Below, one piece after another: positions 1 to 8,339 of a stretch of DNA of 64,000 nt. Source of the DNA: Roseiarcus sp036488815 (GTDB lineage Bacteria > Pseudomonadota > Alphaproteobacteria > Rhizobiales > Beijerinckiaceae); contig DASXGX010000143.1 of NCBI GenBank assembly GCA_036488815.1, positions 9,243 to 73,242 of the forward strand. Reading direction: 5' to 3'. The translations under genes were made by a program, and so were the position numbers. The notes under the pieces are model-generated. The model was not told where the DNA came from. It saw only the letters and a list, made by a program, of their open reading frames with translations, and did not search any database. Every line of letters begins with the position of its first letter. Positions within the stretch are counted from its first letter, which is position 1.

Positions 1-665
1 TCCGGACGCTGCGGCAGAATCTGACGCAGCGCGCGCGCCGCCTCGAGCAGGCCCTTCTCGGGCGTCGCGCGGCCCACCGTGACGATTGTTTTTTCGCGGA
101 TCGGCGCGGGCCGCCACACTCCGAGGTCGATGCCATTGGGAACCACGCGGCGCGGCGTCTGCACCTCGGGCCAATCGCGTTCGAACTGCTCCAGCACCGC
201 TTCACTGACGAAGGTGAGCCCCGCCAGCGAGTTGAGCTGGCGCGCGTGGCGCCACTGAGAAATCGCCTTGGCCCATTTGGCGCGCCGCGGCGGACGCAAG
301 AAATTGTGCTTTTGCAAGATGATCGGCGCCCGGGTCAGGGCGCGCACGCCCGAGGCCGAAGGCAGGTGCTGCTGAACCACGATCGCCGACGGTTCGAGAC
401 CGCGCGCGAGCCCGGCGATGAAATGGGCGCGGCGCATCGTGTTGGCGACGCCGTAGGCGGGCAGATTGTGGATCGCCGCCGCCGGCAACGCCGGCCTGCT
501 CGATTCGGCGACGATCTCGACGCGAAACCGGCTGTGCGCCGCCACCTCACTGACGAAAAGATCGATCGACGTCGCTGCGGCCAACGAATAGCGCATCCCG
601 CGCGGCAGAACCTGCAGGATCGGCCTCCGGCCTTCCAAGGACGATAAGCTCGTTGACGCGCCCAC
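1..665 (-). CDS. Glycosyltransferase family 4 (GT-B), truncated by window edge
   Basis: About 220 N-terminal residues are visible; the gene runs off the left edge. The reading frame is open from a GTG at 663-665, preceded by GGAGG about 12 bases upstream; an in-frame ATG at 598 is the alternative start. Reading order: an N-terminal Rossmann-like half, a segment LTFVSEAVLEQF typical of the hinge before the second domain, VVPNGIDLGVW, and TVGRATPEKGLLEAARAL, the usual start of the GT4 C-terminal nucleotide-sugar domain. GT4 enzymes move a sugar from a nucleotide donor to a glycan, often for lipopolysaccharide or exopolysaccharide. Donor and acceptor cannot be told from this fragment. The catalytic C-terminal half lies outside the window. 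Confidence 0.75.
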   Translation of the reverse strand, partial: MGASTSLSSLEGRRPILQVLPRGMRYSLAAATSIDLFVSEVAAHSRFRVEIVAESSRPALPAAAIHNLPAYGVANTMRRAHFIAGLARGLEPSAIVVQQHLPSASGVRALTRAPIILQKHNFLRPPRRAKWAKAISQWRHARQLNSLAGLTFVSEAVLEQFERDWPEVQTPRRVVPNGIDLGVWRPAPIREKTIVTVGRATPEKGLLEAARALRQILPQRP

Positions 666-781
666 TGACTTCGCCCGCCTCCAAGTGGACCCCCGCCCTG
701 ACAGTCCCTTACGGCAACCGTAAGGCGCGATCAAATCTGCGAGACTTTATCCCCAGCGGCTTTCCGTCGGATCGGCGCAAC

Positions 782-1345
782 CTATTCCAGATTCGTATGC
801 CGCGCGCGCATCGTTTCGGCGCTTTCGCCGAAGCGCGGCCGCAGCCTGAGGATCACCAGCTCGAAGAAGATCATCTGCGCCGTCTCGAACAGCGAGCCCA
901 TCGGCAGCACCGACAAGCTCGGCCCGCTGTCGTCGGCCATCGTCTGAGCCGGGATCACGCTCACAATGTCGACGCGGCCCGCGAGATCGCCTTGGGGTTG
1001 GGCGGTGACGAGCGCCGTGCGGGCGCCGGCCTTGCACGCGATGTCGAGGAGCACGTGCGCGGTCGCGAGGTAGCCGGGGCCGGCGGAGGCGATCAGGAGA
1101 TCGCCCGGCCCGACCGGCGGCGTCGTCATGTCGCCCCAGACGGCGACATCCCGCCCCATGTGGAACAGGCGCATCGCGAAGCCGCGCATTTGCAGCCCCT
1201 CGCGGCCGCAGCCGAACACGACGATGTTCCTCGCCGCCACGATCGCCTCGATCAGCGCGTCCGCCGCATCGTCGGGCAGTCGCGCGAAGACCCGGCTCAG
1301 GTCGTCCAACGCGCCTCTCGACAGTTCCGACAACGGCTGGGTCAT
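782..1345 (-). CDS. SIS-domain sugar-phosphate isomerase (6-phospho-3-hexuloisomerase-like)
   Basis: 187 residues forming one SIS (sugar isomerase) domain. Typical marks are the early strand NIVVFGCGREG (about residues 40-50), the central LLIASAGPGYLATAH segment, and a C-terminal MGSLFETAQMIFFE helix, which carries the catalytic-type Glu of this family. Size and motifs fit the 6-phospho-3-hexuloisomerase (Hxl/HPI) group, which interconverts ketose phosphates. It lies 25 bases downstream of the lacI-type gene on the same strand, divergent from a sugar ABC importer, so it probably works on the phosphorylated form of the imported sugar. Assigning it to formaldehyde (ribulose monophosphate) metabolism would be unsafe, because no hexulose-6-phosphate synthase is adjacent. 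Confidence 0.75.
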   Translation of the reverse strand: MTQPLSELSRGALDDLSRVFARLPDDAADALIEAIVAARNIVVFGCGREGLQMRGFAMRLFHMGRDVAVWGDMTTPPVGPGDLLIASAGPGYLATAHVLLDIACKAGARTALVTAQPQGDLAGRVDIVSVIPAQTMADDSGPSLSVLPMGSLFETAQMIFFELVILRLRPRFGESAETMRARHTNLE

Positions 1346-1370
1346 GCTTGCTCCTCCCTGAATGGCCAGT

Positions 1371-2435
1371 TCACGCCGACCTTCGCTTCACGATCGGGCA
1401 TTCGACCTTGATATGCTGCGGCGGTCCAGCGGCCGCGTCCAGCAGGAGTTCGGCGGCGATCGTCCCCATCTCGAAGTGCGGCAGCAGGACGGTGGTGAGC
1501 GGGGGATGGAGATGCTGCGCGATTTCGCGGTCGTCGTAGCCCATCACTGCGACGTCGTCGGGAATTCGCAGGCCGAGTTCTCGTAAAGCCTCGTAGCAGC
1601 CTACCGCCATCAAATCGTTGGCGCAGAAGATCGCCGTCGGCGGCGCAGCGAGCCGCATCAGCGCCTGCGCCCCCTCGTAGCCGGAAAGCGGTTGCCAATT
1701 GCCTTGACGCACCAGATCGGGATCGAACGGCAGATCGGCGGTTGCGAGCGCGCGGCGGTAGCCTCTGAGCCGCTGGCGCGAGGCCTCCATGCTCGGCTCG
1801 CCGTTGATGTAGCCGATGCGCGTGTGTCCGGCGCGCAGAAGAAAATCGGTGGCGGAATGTCCGCCCGCCGCCTCGCCGGGCACGACGGACGAGAACCCGC
1901 CGTTCGCCGCATGGCAGTTGAGCAGAACGGTCGGGACGGCCGCGAGCGCGGCGGGGGGATGGATGAGGCGGGTGTTGATGGTGGCGTAGATCAAGCCGGC
2001 GAGTGGCTGCGAGCCGAGTTGCGCGAAGGCGGCGCCCTCTTTCTCGGCGTCGCCGCTGGTCGCCATTGCGACGACCGTGTAGCCGCGCTCCCATGCCTTG
2101 TCGCGCACGCCGTCGAAGCCGATCGACGTCCAGGGATCGGTCGAAATCTCGTCGCAGACGAATCCGATGACAGGAGCGTGCGAGGCGAGCGGGGCGCCGC
2201 CGCGCCGGCTGCGCTGATAACCGAGCTTCGCCGCAGCTATGAAGACCCGCTCGCGCGTCTCGGCGGAAAGGCGCGCGCCGTCGGCGCGGTTCAGCACGAG
2301 CGACACCGTGGTCTGCGACACCCTGGCTTCGTTGGCGATGTCGATCATCGTCGTGCGGCGACCAGCGGCCGGCCGCTCCACGCGGGCGCGCGGCGTGCTC
2401 CGTTCTTCCGGCCCGACGTCGCGCGTCTCCCTCAT
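1371..2435 (-). CDS. LacI-family transcriptional repressor
   Basis: 354 residues from the chosen ATG; an upstream in-frame ATG at 2465 has no ribosome binding site and would push into the operator region. After a roughly 28-residue N-terminal extension comes the LacI helix-turn-helix and hinge (MIDIANEARVSQTTVSLVLN), then a periplasmic-binding-protein-like effector domain with AIFCANDLMAVGCYEALRE and the AVMGYDDREIAQHLHPPLTT stretch typical of the family. It is divergent from the binding-protein gene of a sugar importer, with a 235-base shared control region carrying inverted half-sites. It most likely represses both directions until the imported sugar or its phosphate binds. Confidence 0.9.
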   Translation of the reverse strand: MRETRDVGPEERSTPRARVERPAAGRRTTMIDIANEARVSQTTVSLVLNRADGARLSAETRERVFIAAAKLGYQRSRRGGAPLASHAPVIGFVCDEISTDPWTSIGFDGVRDKAWERGYTVVAMATSGDAEKEGAAFAQLGSQPLAGLIYATINTRLIHPPAALAAVPTVLLNCHAANGGFSSVVPGEAAGGHSATDFLLRAGHTRIGYINGEPSMEASRQRLRGYRRALATADLPFDPDLVRQGNWQPLSGYEGAQALMRLAAPPTAIFCANDLMAVGCYEALRELGLRIPDDVAVMGYDDREIAQHLHPPLTTVLLPHFEMGTIAAELLLDAAAGPPQHIKVECPIVKRRSA

Positions 2436-2466
2436 CGATTGGTTCCCGCCGTGCACTTTGCGCATA

Positions 2467-2554
2467 TTATTAGCAGCATAACCTACTGATAATCAAGCCG
2501 CTCCACCCGCCGCACGCGCTTTTCCGCGGGAAGTCCGTTGACAATTATTATCAG
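2467..2554. promoter_or_regulatory. Divergent control region with LacI-type half-sites
   Basis: Three related decamers are seen: TTATTAGCAG (2467-2476), CTGATAATCA (2486-2495, opposite orientation) and TTATTATCAG (2545-2554). The first two form an imperfect inverted pair and the third inverts the second from 50 bases away, a layout that suits repression by looping. A TTGACA at 2538-2543 abuts the third copy and is a candidate -35 element for the importer operon. Binding by the adjacent LacI protein is inferred. Confidence 0.5.
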
Positions 2555-2670
2555 CGATGGGAACCTCTCTTCAACTCGCGCGGCCAGGGCAAGCGGCGCG
2601 AGATGAAGCGCGACGCCCAAACCGGATTCGAAGCGGACGCAAAGTCCGCGCTGCTCCAGGAGGAAACGAA

Positions 2671-3651
2671 ATGATCATCAATCGCCGCACAGTCTTGCTC
2701 GGCGCCGCGGGCGCCGCGGCGGCGCTTCGGTTTGGCTCCGCCTTCGCGGCCGTGCCGCCCCTCAAGAAGAAGGACACCTACAAAGTCGGCTTCGCGCAGA
2801 CCGAGAGCAACAACCCCTGGCGCCTGGCGCAAACCGCCAGCATGCAGGACGAAGCCAAGAAGCGGGGATGCCAGCTCGTCTACACGGACGCTGCGAGTTC
2901 CGCCGCCAAGCAGGTCGCCGACGTCAACAGCATGATCGCCCAGGGCGTCGATTTCATCTTCCTCGCCCCGCGCGAAGAGAAGCCGCTGATCCCTGCGGTC
3001 ATGGCCGCCAAGAAGGCCGGCATTCCGGTTCTCCTGATCGACCGCAGCGTCGATCCGTCGCTCGCCAAGGCGGGCGAAGATTACCTCGCCTTCGTCGGCT
3101 CGAACTTCATCCAGGAGGGCCAGCGCGTCGCCGAATGGACGATCAAGAAGACCGGCGGCAAGGGCAAGATCATCGAGCTCGAAGGCACGATCGGCGCTTC
3201 GCCCGCCAACGACCGCAAGAAGGGCTTCGACGACGCCATCAAGGCGGGAGCGCCGGGCATGACGATCCTCGCCAGCCAGTCCGGCGATTTCGCCCGCGAC
3301 AAGGGCCGGCAGGTCGCCGAGACCCTGCTGCAGGCGCATCCCGACGCGACGATCGTCTACGCCCACAACGACGAAATGGCGCTCGGCGCCATTGCGGCGA
3401 TCGAGGCGGCCGGCAAGACGCCAGGCAAGGACATCCTCGTCGTCTCGATCGACGGCGAAAAGGACGCAGTGCAGGCGATCATCGACGGCAAGATGGGCGC
3501 GACCTGCGAATGCAGCCCGCGCTTCGGGCCCAAGGCGTTCGAGATCATGTATCAATATGCGGCCGGCGAGAAAATCCCGCCCGTCATCATCAACCCCGAC
3601 CGCTTCTTCGACGCGAGCAACGCCAAGGAGATGCTGGACACGGCGTTCTAG
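2671..3651 (+). CDS. Sugar ABC transporter substrate-binding protein
   Basis: 326 residues from the ATG at 2671, which has a strong AGGAGG a few bases upstream. An upstream ATG at 2557 lacks this and would bury the signal peptide. The N-terminus INRRTVLLGAAGAAAALRF has twin arginines and a hydrophobic stretch ending at FAA, so export by Tat (or Sec) is expected. The mature part is a family 1 periplasmic sugar-binding protein (RbsB/XylF fold), with KVGFAQTESNNPWR at the start of the first lobe and IVYAHNDEMALGAIAAIEAA later. It delivers its sugar to the ATPase and permeases encoded just downstream. Substrate is unknown. Confidence 0.9.
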   Translation: MIINRRTVLLGAAGAAAALRFGSAFAAVPPLKKKDTYKVGFAQTESNNPWRLAQTASMQDEAKKRGCQLVYTDAASSAAKQVADVNSMIAQGVDFIFLAPREEKPLIPAVMAAKKAGIPVLLIDRSVDPSLAKAGEDYLAFVGSNFIQEGQRVAEWTIKKTGGKGKIIELEGTIGASPANDRKKGFDDAIKAGAPGMTILASQSGDFARDKGRQVAETLLQAHPDATIVYAHNDEMALGAIAAIEAAGKTPGKDILVVSIDGEKDAVQAIIDGKMGATCECSPRFGPKAFEIMYQYAAGEKIPPVIINPDRFFDASNAKEMLDTAF

Positions 3652-3770
3652 GGCCGGTGCGCCCTCATCCGGCCCTTCGGGCCACCTTCTCCCGCACGCG
3701 GGAGAAGGCCTTAAAACCCCTCTCCCGCATGCGGGAGAGGGGTTGGGGTGAGGGCCGGCGCACGCAAAAC
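3652..3770. repeat. REP-like cluster of palindromes between binding protein and ATPase genes
   Basis: Two near-identical hairpins occur side by side: 3685-3708 (CCTTCTCCCG paired with CGGGAGAAGG) and 3717-3742 (CCCCTCTCCCG paired with CGGGAGAGGGG). They are enclosed by an outer inverted pair reading GTGCGCCCTCATCC near 3657 and its near-complement around 3748-3766. This is the layout of dispersed REP/BIME elements common in rhizobial genomes. Inside an operon it may stabilise the upstream binding-protein mRNA and lower expression of the downstream genes. Confidence 0.7.
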
Positions 3771-3860
3771 CCTTTGCTCAAAACACTTCCGCCTGCTTGA
3801 ATGCGGGCGGAAGAACCGCGCGGGCGTTACGCCAAGCCGGCAACCACGAAGGTCGAGCCC

Positions 3861-5399
3861 TTGACCGCACCGCTCCTCGTGATGCGCGACATCGACAAGC
3901 GTTTTCAAGGCGTGCACGCCCTCTCCACCGCCAAGCTGGAGGTCGCGGCGGGCGAGGTAATGGCGCTCGTCGGCGAAAACGGCGCCGGCAAATCGACCTT
4001 GATCAAGGTGCTGACGGGCGCCCACCGTCGCGACGGCGGCGAGATCGTCTTCGCCGGAGAGCCGGTCGACTTCGCATCGCCCCAGGATGCGCAACGCGGC
4101 GGCGTCAGCACGATCTACCAGGAAATCAACCTCATCCCGTACCGCTCGGTGGCGGAGAACGTCTTCCTCGGCCGCGAGCCGAGGCGATATGGCCTGCTCG
4201 ACTGGCGGCGCATGAACGGCGAAGCCGCCGAATTGCTTCGCCGCTTCTCGGTCGCGGTCGACGTCACGCGGCCGCTGATGGAGTTCAACACCGCCGTCCA
4301 GCAGATGGTGGCGATCGCGCGGGCGCTGTCGTTCAAATCCCGCCTCGTCATTATGGACGAGCCGACGTCCTCGCTCGACGAGCGCGAGGTCGGCGTCCTG
4401 TTCGACGTGGTGCGCCAATTGCGCGCCGAGGGCGTCGCGGTGATTTTCATCTCGCACCGGCTCGACGAGCTGTTTGCGATCTGCGACCGCGTCACGGTGC
4501 TGCGCGACGGCTGCACGGTGCTCGAGAGCCCGATGGCCGCGATGGACAAGCTGCGCCTCGTCGCCGCGATGCTCGGACGAGACCTGGCTGCGGTGCGCGA
4601 GCGCTCGACCGGGTTTCGCGACGCGGCCGGGGCGGCGGGCGGCGAGGTTCTCGCGGCCGAGGGGCTCAAGATTGGCAAGAAGGTGAAGGACGCCAACCTC
4701 GAGGTGCGCGCCGGCCAGATCGTTGGGCTTACTGGCCTGCTCGGCTCCGGTCGGACGGAAGTCGCGCGGGCGATCTTTGGCGCCGACGCGCCCGACGCGG
4801 GGACCATCCGGCTGATGGGGAAATCCGTCGCGCCCAAGGAGCCGAGCGAGGCGATCGCGCTGAAGGTCGGCTTCTGCAGCGAGGACCGCAAGGTCGAAGG
4901 CATCATTCCCGACATGTCGGTGCGTGAGAACATCACCCTCGCCGTGTTGCCGACGCTGACGCGCCTAGGCGTCGTCGACGAGACCCGGCAGCGTAAGATC
5001 GTCGACCGCTTCATGGCTCGGCTCGCCATCAAGGCTTCGAGCCCGGAACAGAAGATCCGCGAGCTCTCGGGCGGCAATCAGCAGAAGGTGCTGCTGGCGC
5101 GCTGGCTGTGCGCAGACCCGCGCCTGCTCATCCTCGACGAGCCGACCCGCGGCATCGACGTCGGCGCGAAGGCGGAAATCCAGTCGCTCATCCGCGAACT
5201 CGCCGACCAGGGCCTCGGCGTGCTGATGATCTCCTCCGAACTCGACGAGATCGTCGAGGGCGCCGATCGCGCCTTCGTCCTCAGCGACGGACGCACCGTC
5301 GCCGACTTGCCGCGCGAGCGGGTGACCGGGCCCACCATCATGGCGGCGATGGCGCATACCGACGAAGAGGGTTTCGTGGGCGGAAGCGATCATGGTTGA
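3861..5399 (+). CDS. Sugar ABC transporter ATP-binding protein (RbsA/XylG type, two ATPase domains)
   Basis: 512 residues if translation starts at the TTG at 3861, giving TAPLLVMRDIDKRFQGVHAL, the usual N-terminus of the family. The frame is open back to an ATG at 3801, which would add 20 unconserved residues. The first cassette has Walker A GENGAGKST and Walker B LVIMDEPTSSL. The second has a degenerate Walker A (LLGSGRTE) and signature LSGGNQQKV with LLILDEPTRGIDVG. This asymmetry, with one good and one degenerate site, is normal for RbsA-like proteins. It overlaps the next permease gene by 8 bases and energises import by the two permeases. Confidence 0.9.
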   Translation: MTAPLLVMRDIDKRFQGVHALSTAKLEVAAGEVMALVGENGAGKSTLIKVLTGAHRRDGGEIVFAGEPVDFASPQDAQRGGVSTIYQEINLIPYRSVAENVFLGREPRRYGLLDWRRMNGEAAELLRRFSVAVDVTRPLMEFNTAVQQMVAIARALSFKSRLVIMDEPTSSLDEREVGVLFDVVRQLRAEGVAVIFISHRLDELFAICDRVTVLRDGCTVLESPMAAMDKLRLVAAMLGRDLAAVRERSTGFRDAAGAAGGEVLAAEGLKIGKKVKDANLEVRAGQIVGLTGLLGSGRTEVARAIFGADAPDAGTIRLMGKSVAPKEPSEAIALKVGFCSEDRKVEGIIPDMSVRENITLAVLPTLTRLGVVDETRQRKIVDRFMARLAIKASSPEQKIRELSGGNQQKVLLARWLCADPRLLILDEPTRGIDVGAKAEIQSLIRELADQGLGVLMISSELDEIVEGADRAFVLSDGRTVADLPRERVTGPTIMAAMAHTDEEGFVGGSDHG

Positions 5400-6384
5400 A
5401 GCGCGAATGGTCCGACCTCGCGGGGCTTTGCCTGATGTCTCCGGACTGCTGCGGCGCTATCCCGCGCTCGCCGCCATGGCGGCGTTGCTCGTCTTCAACT
5501 TCCTCGTCACGCCGAACTTTGCGAGCTGGCAGACGCTCAACGTCAACCTGACCCAGGTCGCGACGATCGTCATCGTCTCCGTCGGCATGACGCTCGTCAT
5601 CGCTACCGGCGGCATCGATCTCTCGGTCGGCTCGTTGATGGCGATCTCGGGCGCGCTGGCGCCGCTGATCTTCCTCAGTTCGTTCGGCCGCGCGCACGAG
5701 GCGGTCGGCGACGCGCTGGCTTTCGTCGTCCCCGTCGTTGTCGCGGGACTGTTCGGTCTCTTCAACGGCTGGTTCATCACCCGCTTCAAGGTGCAGCCGA
5801 TCGTCGGCACGCTGGTGCTGTTCATCGCCGGGCGCGGCATCGGCCAGGTGATGACCAACGGCAATTTGCAGGTCTTCAAGAATCCGACGTTCCAGTTCAT
5901 CGGACTCGGCCGCGTGTTTGGCGTGCCGTTCCAGGTGGTGATCATGCTGGCCATGGTGGCCCTCGCCGCCTGGATGTTGCGCCGGACCTTGTTCGGCCGC
6001 GAGATCCTGGCGGTGGGCGGCAACGAGAAGGCGGCGCGGCTCGCCGGGGTGCCCGTCGCCCGCGTCAAGCGCCGCGTCTATGCGATCAGCGGCCTATGCG
6101 CCGGCGTCGCCGGCCTCGTCGTCGTCTCGATCAACTCGTCGAGCGACGCCAATCTCGTCGGCCTCGGCATGGAGCTCGACGCGATCGCCGCCGTCGCGGT
6201 CGGCGGCACGCCGTTCACCGGCGGCCAGGCGACAGTCGTCGGCTCGCTGCTGGGCGCGCTGATCATCCAACTCGTGCGCTACACCCTGCTCGCCAACGGC
6301 GTGCCTGACGCGGCGGCCCTGGTCGTCAAAGGCGCGATCATCGCCGGCGCGGTTTGGTCGCAACAGCGGAGCCGCGCCGCATGA
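5392..6384 (+). CDS. Sugar ABC transporter permease 1 (RbsC-like)
   Basis: 330 residues, strongly hydrophobic, about 8-10 membrane segments. It carries the BPD_transp_2 family marks VSVGMTLVIATGGIDLSVGS near residues 63-82 and the cytoplasmic GREILAVGGNEKAARLAGV loop that meets the ATPase. It starts within the last codons of the ATPase gene and ends with an ATGA overlap to the second permease, so the three genes are translationally coupled. It should pair with the next protein to form a heterodimeric channel. Confidence 0.9.
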   Translation: MVEARMVRPRGALPDVSGLLRRYPALAAMAALLVFNFLVTPNFASWQTLNVNLTQVATIVIVSVGMTLVIATGGIDLSVGSLMAISGALAPLIFLSSFGRAHEAVGDALAFVVPVVVAGLFGLFNGWFITRFKVQPIVGTLVLFIAGRGIGQVMTNGNLQVFKNPTFQFIGLGRVFGVPFQVVIMLAMVALAAWMLRRTLFGREILAVGGNEKAARLAGVPVARVKRRVYAISGLCAGVAGLVVVSINSSSDANLVGLGMELDAIAAVAVGGTPFTGGQATVVGSLLGALIIQLVRYTLLANGVPDAAALVVKGAIIAGAVWSQQRSRAA

Positions 6385-7394
6385 ACGCCTTGCTCGCCTT
6401 TCTCGCGCCCGGCGGGTCGATGCGCCTGCTCGCCCGCGCGGCGACGCAAAGGGTGATGATCGCGCTCGCGTTGCTGATCATCTTCGGCGCGCTGCGCTAC
6501 GATCATTTTTTGGGCGCGTTCAACATCCTCAGCGTGCTGCAATACAATTCGATGTTCGCGCTGACCGGGCTCGGCATGTGCTTCGTCATCATGACCGGCG
6601 GCATCGACCTTTCGGTCGGCGCCACGGCGGCGATGGCGAGTGTCGTCTCGGCGATGCTTTCGCCCTATGGCATCTTGCCGGGTCTCATCGCCGGCCTCGC
6701 CGCGGGCCTTGCCGTCGGCGTCGTCAACGGGTTCCTGGTGACGCGCCTCAAGATCCAGCCGTTCATCGCGACGCTTTCGGGAATGCTGATGGCCAGCGGC
6801 GCCGGGCTGCTGCTTGCGCACAACCAGTCCGTCTCCGTCTCCTACGACACGGATTTCACCAGCCTCGGCCAGGGCGACTGGCTCGGCTTTCCGATTCCAG
6901 CCTGGATCGCGCTCGTCGCCTATGTCTACGGCTCGATCGCGCTGAACTTTACCGCCTTCGGACGCCATGTGCTCGCGGTCGGCGGCGGCGAGGAGGCGGC
7001 GCGGCTGATGGGCCTGCCGGTCGATCGCGTCATATTCGCGACCTATGTCCAATCGGGCCTGTTCGCGAGCCTCGCGGGCGTAATCCTCGCTGCGCAGTTC
7101 GGCGCCGGCCAGCCGGCGGAAGGCGTCGGCTGGGAGCTGTTCTCGATCGCCGCGGTGGTGGTCGGCGGCACGCTGCTGACGGGCGGCGTCGGCTCGGTCG
7201 CGACGACCCTCGCCGGAGTGCTCCTGCTCGGGCTCATCTTCAACGTGCTCAACTTCGAGAACGGCATGGGCTGGATCAGCCTCAGCGCCTATTGGCAGTC
7301 GGTGGTGCGCGGCGTCTTCCTGATGGTCGTCGTGATGGTGGGCCCCGGCGTCTCCAGGCGCGTCGCCGCGACGTCGGCCGCGCCGGCGGAATAA
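6381..7394 (+). CDS. Sugar ABC transporter permease 2 (RbsC-like)
   Basis: 337 residues from the ATG that overlaps the previous stop (ATGA). The frame is open upstream to 6354, but the overlap start is the typical one. Same family as permease 1, with MCFVIMTGGIDLSVGATAAM and the GRHVLAVGGGEEAARLMGL coupling loop. Two different permeases with one binding protein and one double ATPase are characteristic of the YtfQRT/YjfF branch of CUT2 importers (galactofuranose-type) and several rhizobial relatives. The substrate is therefore possibly a hexose or a furanose sugar, but this is only suggestive. Confidence 0.9.
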   Translation: MNALLAFLAPGGSMRLLARAATQRVMIALALLIIFGALRYDHFLGAFNILSVLQYNSMFALTGLGMCFVIMTGGIDLSVGATAAMASVVSAMLSPYGILPGLIAGLAAGLAVGVVNGFLVTRLKIQPFIATLSGMLMASGAGLLLAHNQSVSVSYDTDFTSLGQGDWLGFPIPAWIALVAYVYGSIALNFTAFGRHVLAVGGGEEAARLMGLPVDRVIFATYVQSGLFASLAGVILAAQFGAGQPAEGVGWELFSIAAVVVGGTLLTGGVGSVATTLAGVLLLGLIFNVLNFENGMGWISLSAYWQSVVRGVFLMVVVMVGPGVSRRVAATSAAPAE

Positions 7395-7483
7395 GCGAGG
7401 ACGGCAGCGCATTTCCTTGACAGCTTCGCCGCCCTCTTTCTATAAGCGGGCCGCTCGATCGGGCAGCCTCGTATCCGAGGTTT

Positions 7484-7560
7484 GGCGGGATAGCTCAGCC
7501 GGCTAGAGCAGCGGAATCATAATCCGCGTGTCGGGGGTTCGAGTCCCTCTCCCGCTACCA
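7484..7560 (+). tRNA. tRNA-Met (CAT), elongator type
   Basis: A 77-base cloverleaf with encoded CCA. The acceptor GGCGGGA pairs with TCCCGCT, the anticodon arm GCGGA-ATCATAA-TCCGC has anticodon CAT, and the T-loop is TTCGAGT. The sequence closely follows the alphaproteobacterial elongator tRNA-Met pattern; initiator features (C1 mismatch, GGG/CCC anticodon stem) are absent. A lysidine-modified tRNA-Ile(CAT) is less likely given the anticodon stem. Confidence 0.9.
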
Positions 7561-7590
7561 TCGAAAACTCAAAGGCTTACGCGAATTTTG

Positions 7591-7611
7591 AGGCTCCGAA
7601 AGGGGCCTTTT
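7591..7611 (+). terminator. Rho-independent terminator after tRNA-Met
   Basis: Stem AGGCTCC/GGGGCCT (one G-T pair) with a GAAA loop, followed by TTTT, 30 bases beyond the tRNA. The remaining bases up to 7843 show no convincing gene. Confidence 0.7.
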
Positions 7612-7843
7612 CGTGTTGCATTCTGTCGCGCAGCTCGTCCCTCGCCGAGTGCGAGCGACGATTGATTTGCGTACGAGCAGGGTGGCTGGCGCGAACTCGC
7701 GTGGGACGCCCGGAGAACTCGACCAACCCTCGCCGATGGCGTCGTTTTGCAGGCCGTCAGCCAGACGACGAGTTCGGACGCATGGCTGACGGATCGCACC
7801 TAAGACATGTAGACGGCCTCGGGCCGAACGGGTTGTCGAGGGA

Positions 7844-8314
7844 CTATAGTGTTTTCGCCACGGCTTCGAGCTGGCGCGCGCATTGCGCCCAGCCCTCGTG
7901 GAAGCCCATCTTTTCGTGTGTCTCGCGATCGGCTGCGCTCCAATGCACAACGCGTGCGGTGTAGCGCGTCCCCCTTCCTTCATTCTCGAAGGTCAGGATG
8001 ACGGTCATGAAGGGCTTGGCCGAGGGAACCCAGGCGGAGACGTAGGCGTCGGTGAACACCAGCCGCTCGTTCGGGACGACTTCGAGGTAGACGCCGCGAT
8101 TGGGCATCTCCTGTCCGTCGGGCGTCCGCATCACGACAAGATTGGCGCCGCCAGGACGCACGTCGAGCTCGGCGACCGGGGTCGTCAAAGGTTGCGGCGC
8201 GAACCATTGCTTGAGCAGTTCGGGCTCCGTCCAGGCGCGATAGACGCTGGCGCGCGGCGCATCGAGGGTCATCGTGAGCACGAGCTCGCGCTCGTCGGCG
8301 GCGTGTCTCGTCAT
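7844..8314 (-). CDS. SRPBCC (AHSA1/START-like) domain protein
   Basis: 156 residues from the ATG at 8314, which has GGAGGA 7 bases upstream; an ATG at 8356 is less well placed. The protein is one helix-grip SRPBCC fold of the AHSA1 branch: TLDAPRASVYRAWTEPELLK at the start, GGANLVVMRTPDGQEMPNRG in the middle, and the C-terminal helix HEKMGFHEGWAQCARQLEAV. Such proteins bind small hydrophobic ligands and are often encoded beside TetR or ArsR regulators and VOC proteins. The next two genes here fit that setting. No catalytic role can be assigned. Confidence 0.85.
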   Translation of the reverse strand: MTRHAADERELVLTMTLDAPRASVYRAWTEPELLKQWFAPQPLTTPVAELDVRPGGANLVVMRTPDGQEMPNRGVYLEVVPNERLVFTDAYVSAWVPSAKPFMTVILTFENEGRGTRYTARVVHWSAADRETHEKMGFHEGWAQCARQLEAVAKTL

Positions 8315-8339
8315 CGTGTCCTCCGCGGTCGAGCTATCA

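Noticed and set aside
7561..7843. An integration site or integrase gene behind tRNA-Met
   Set aside because: Only a terminator is visible; no recombinase similarity, no repeated tRNA 3' end was found.
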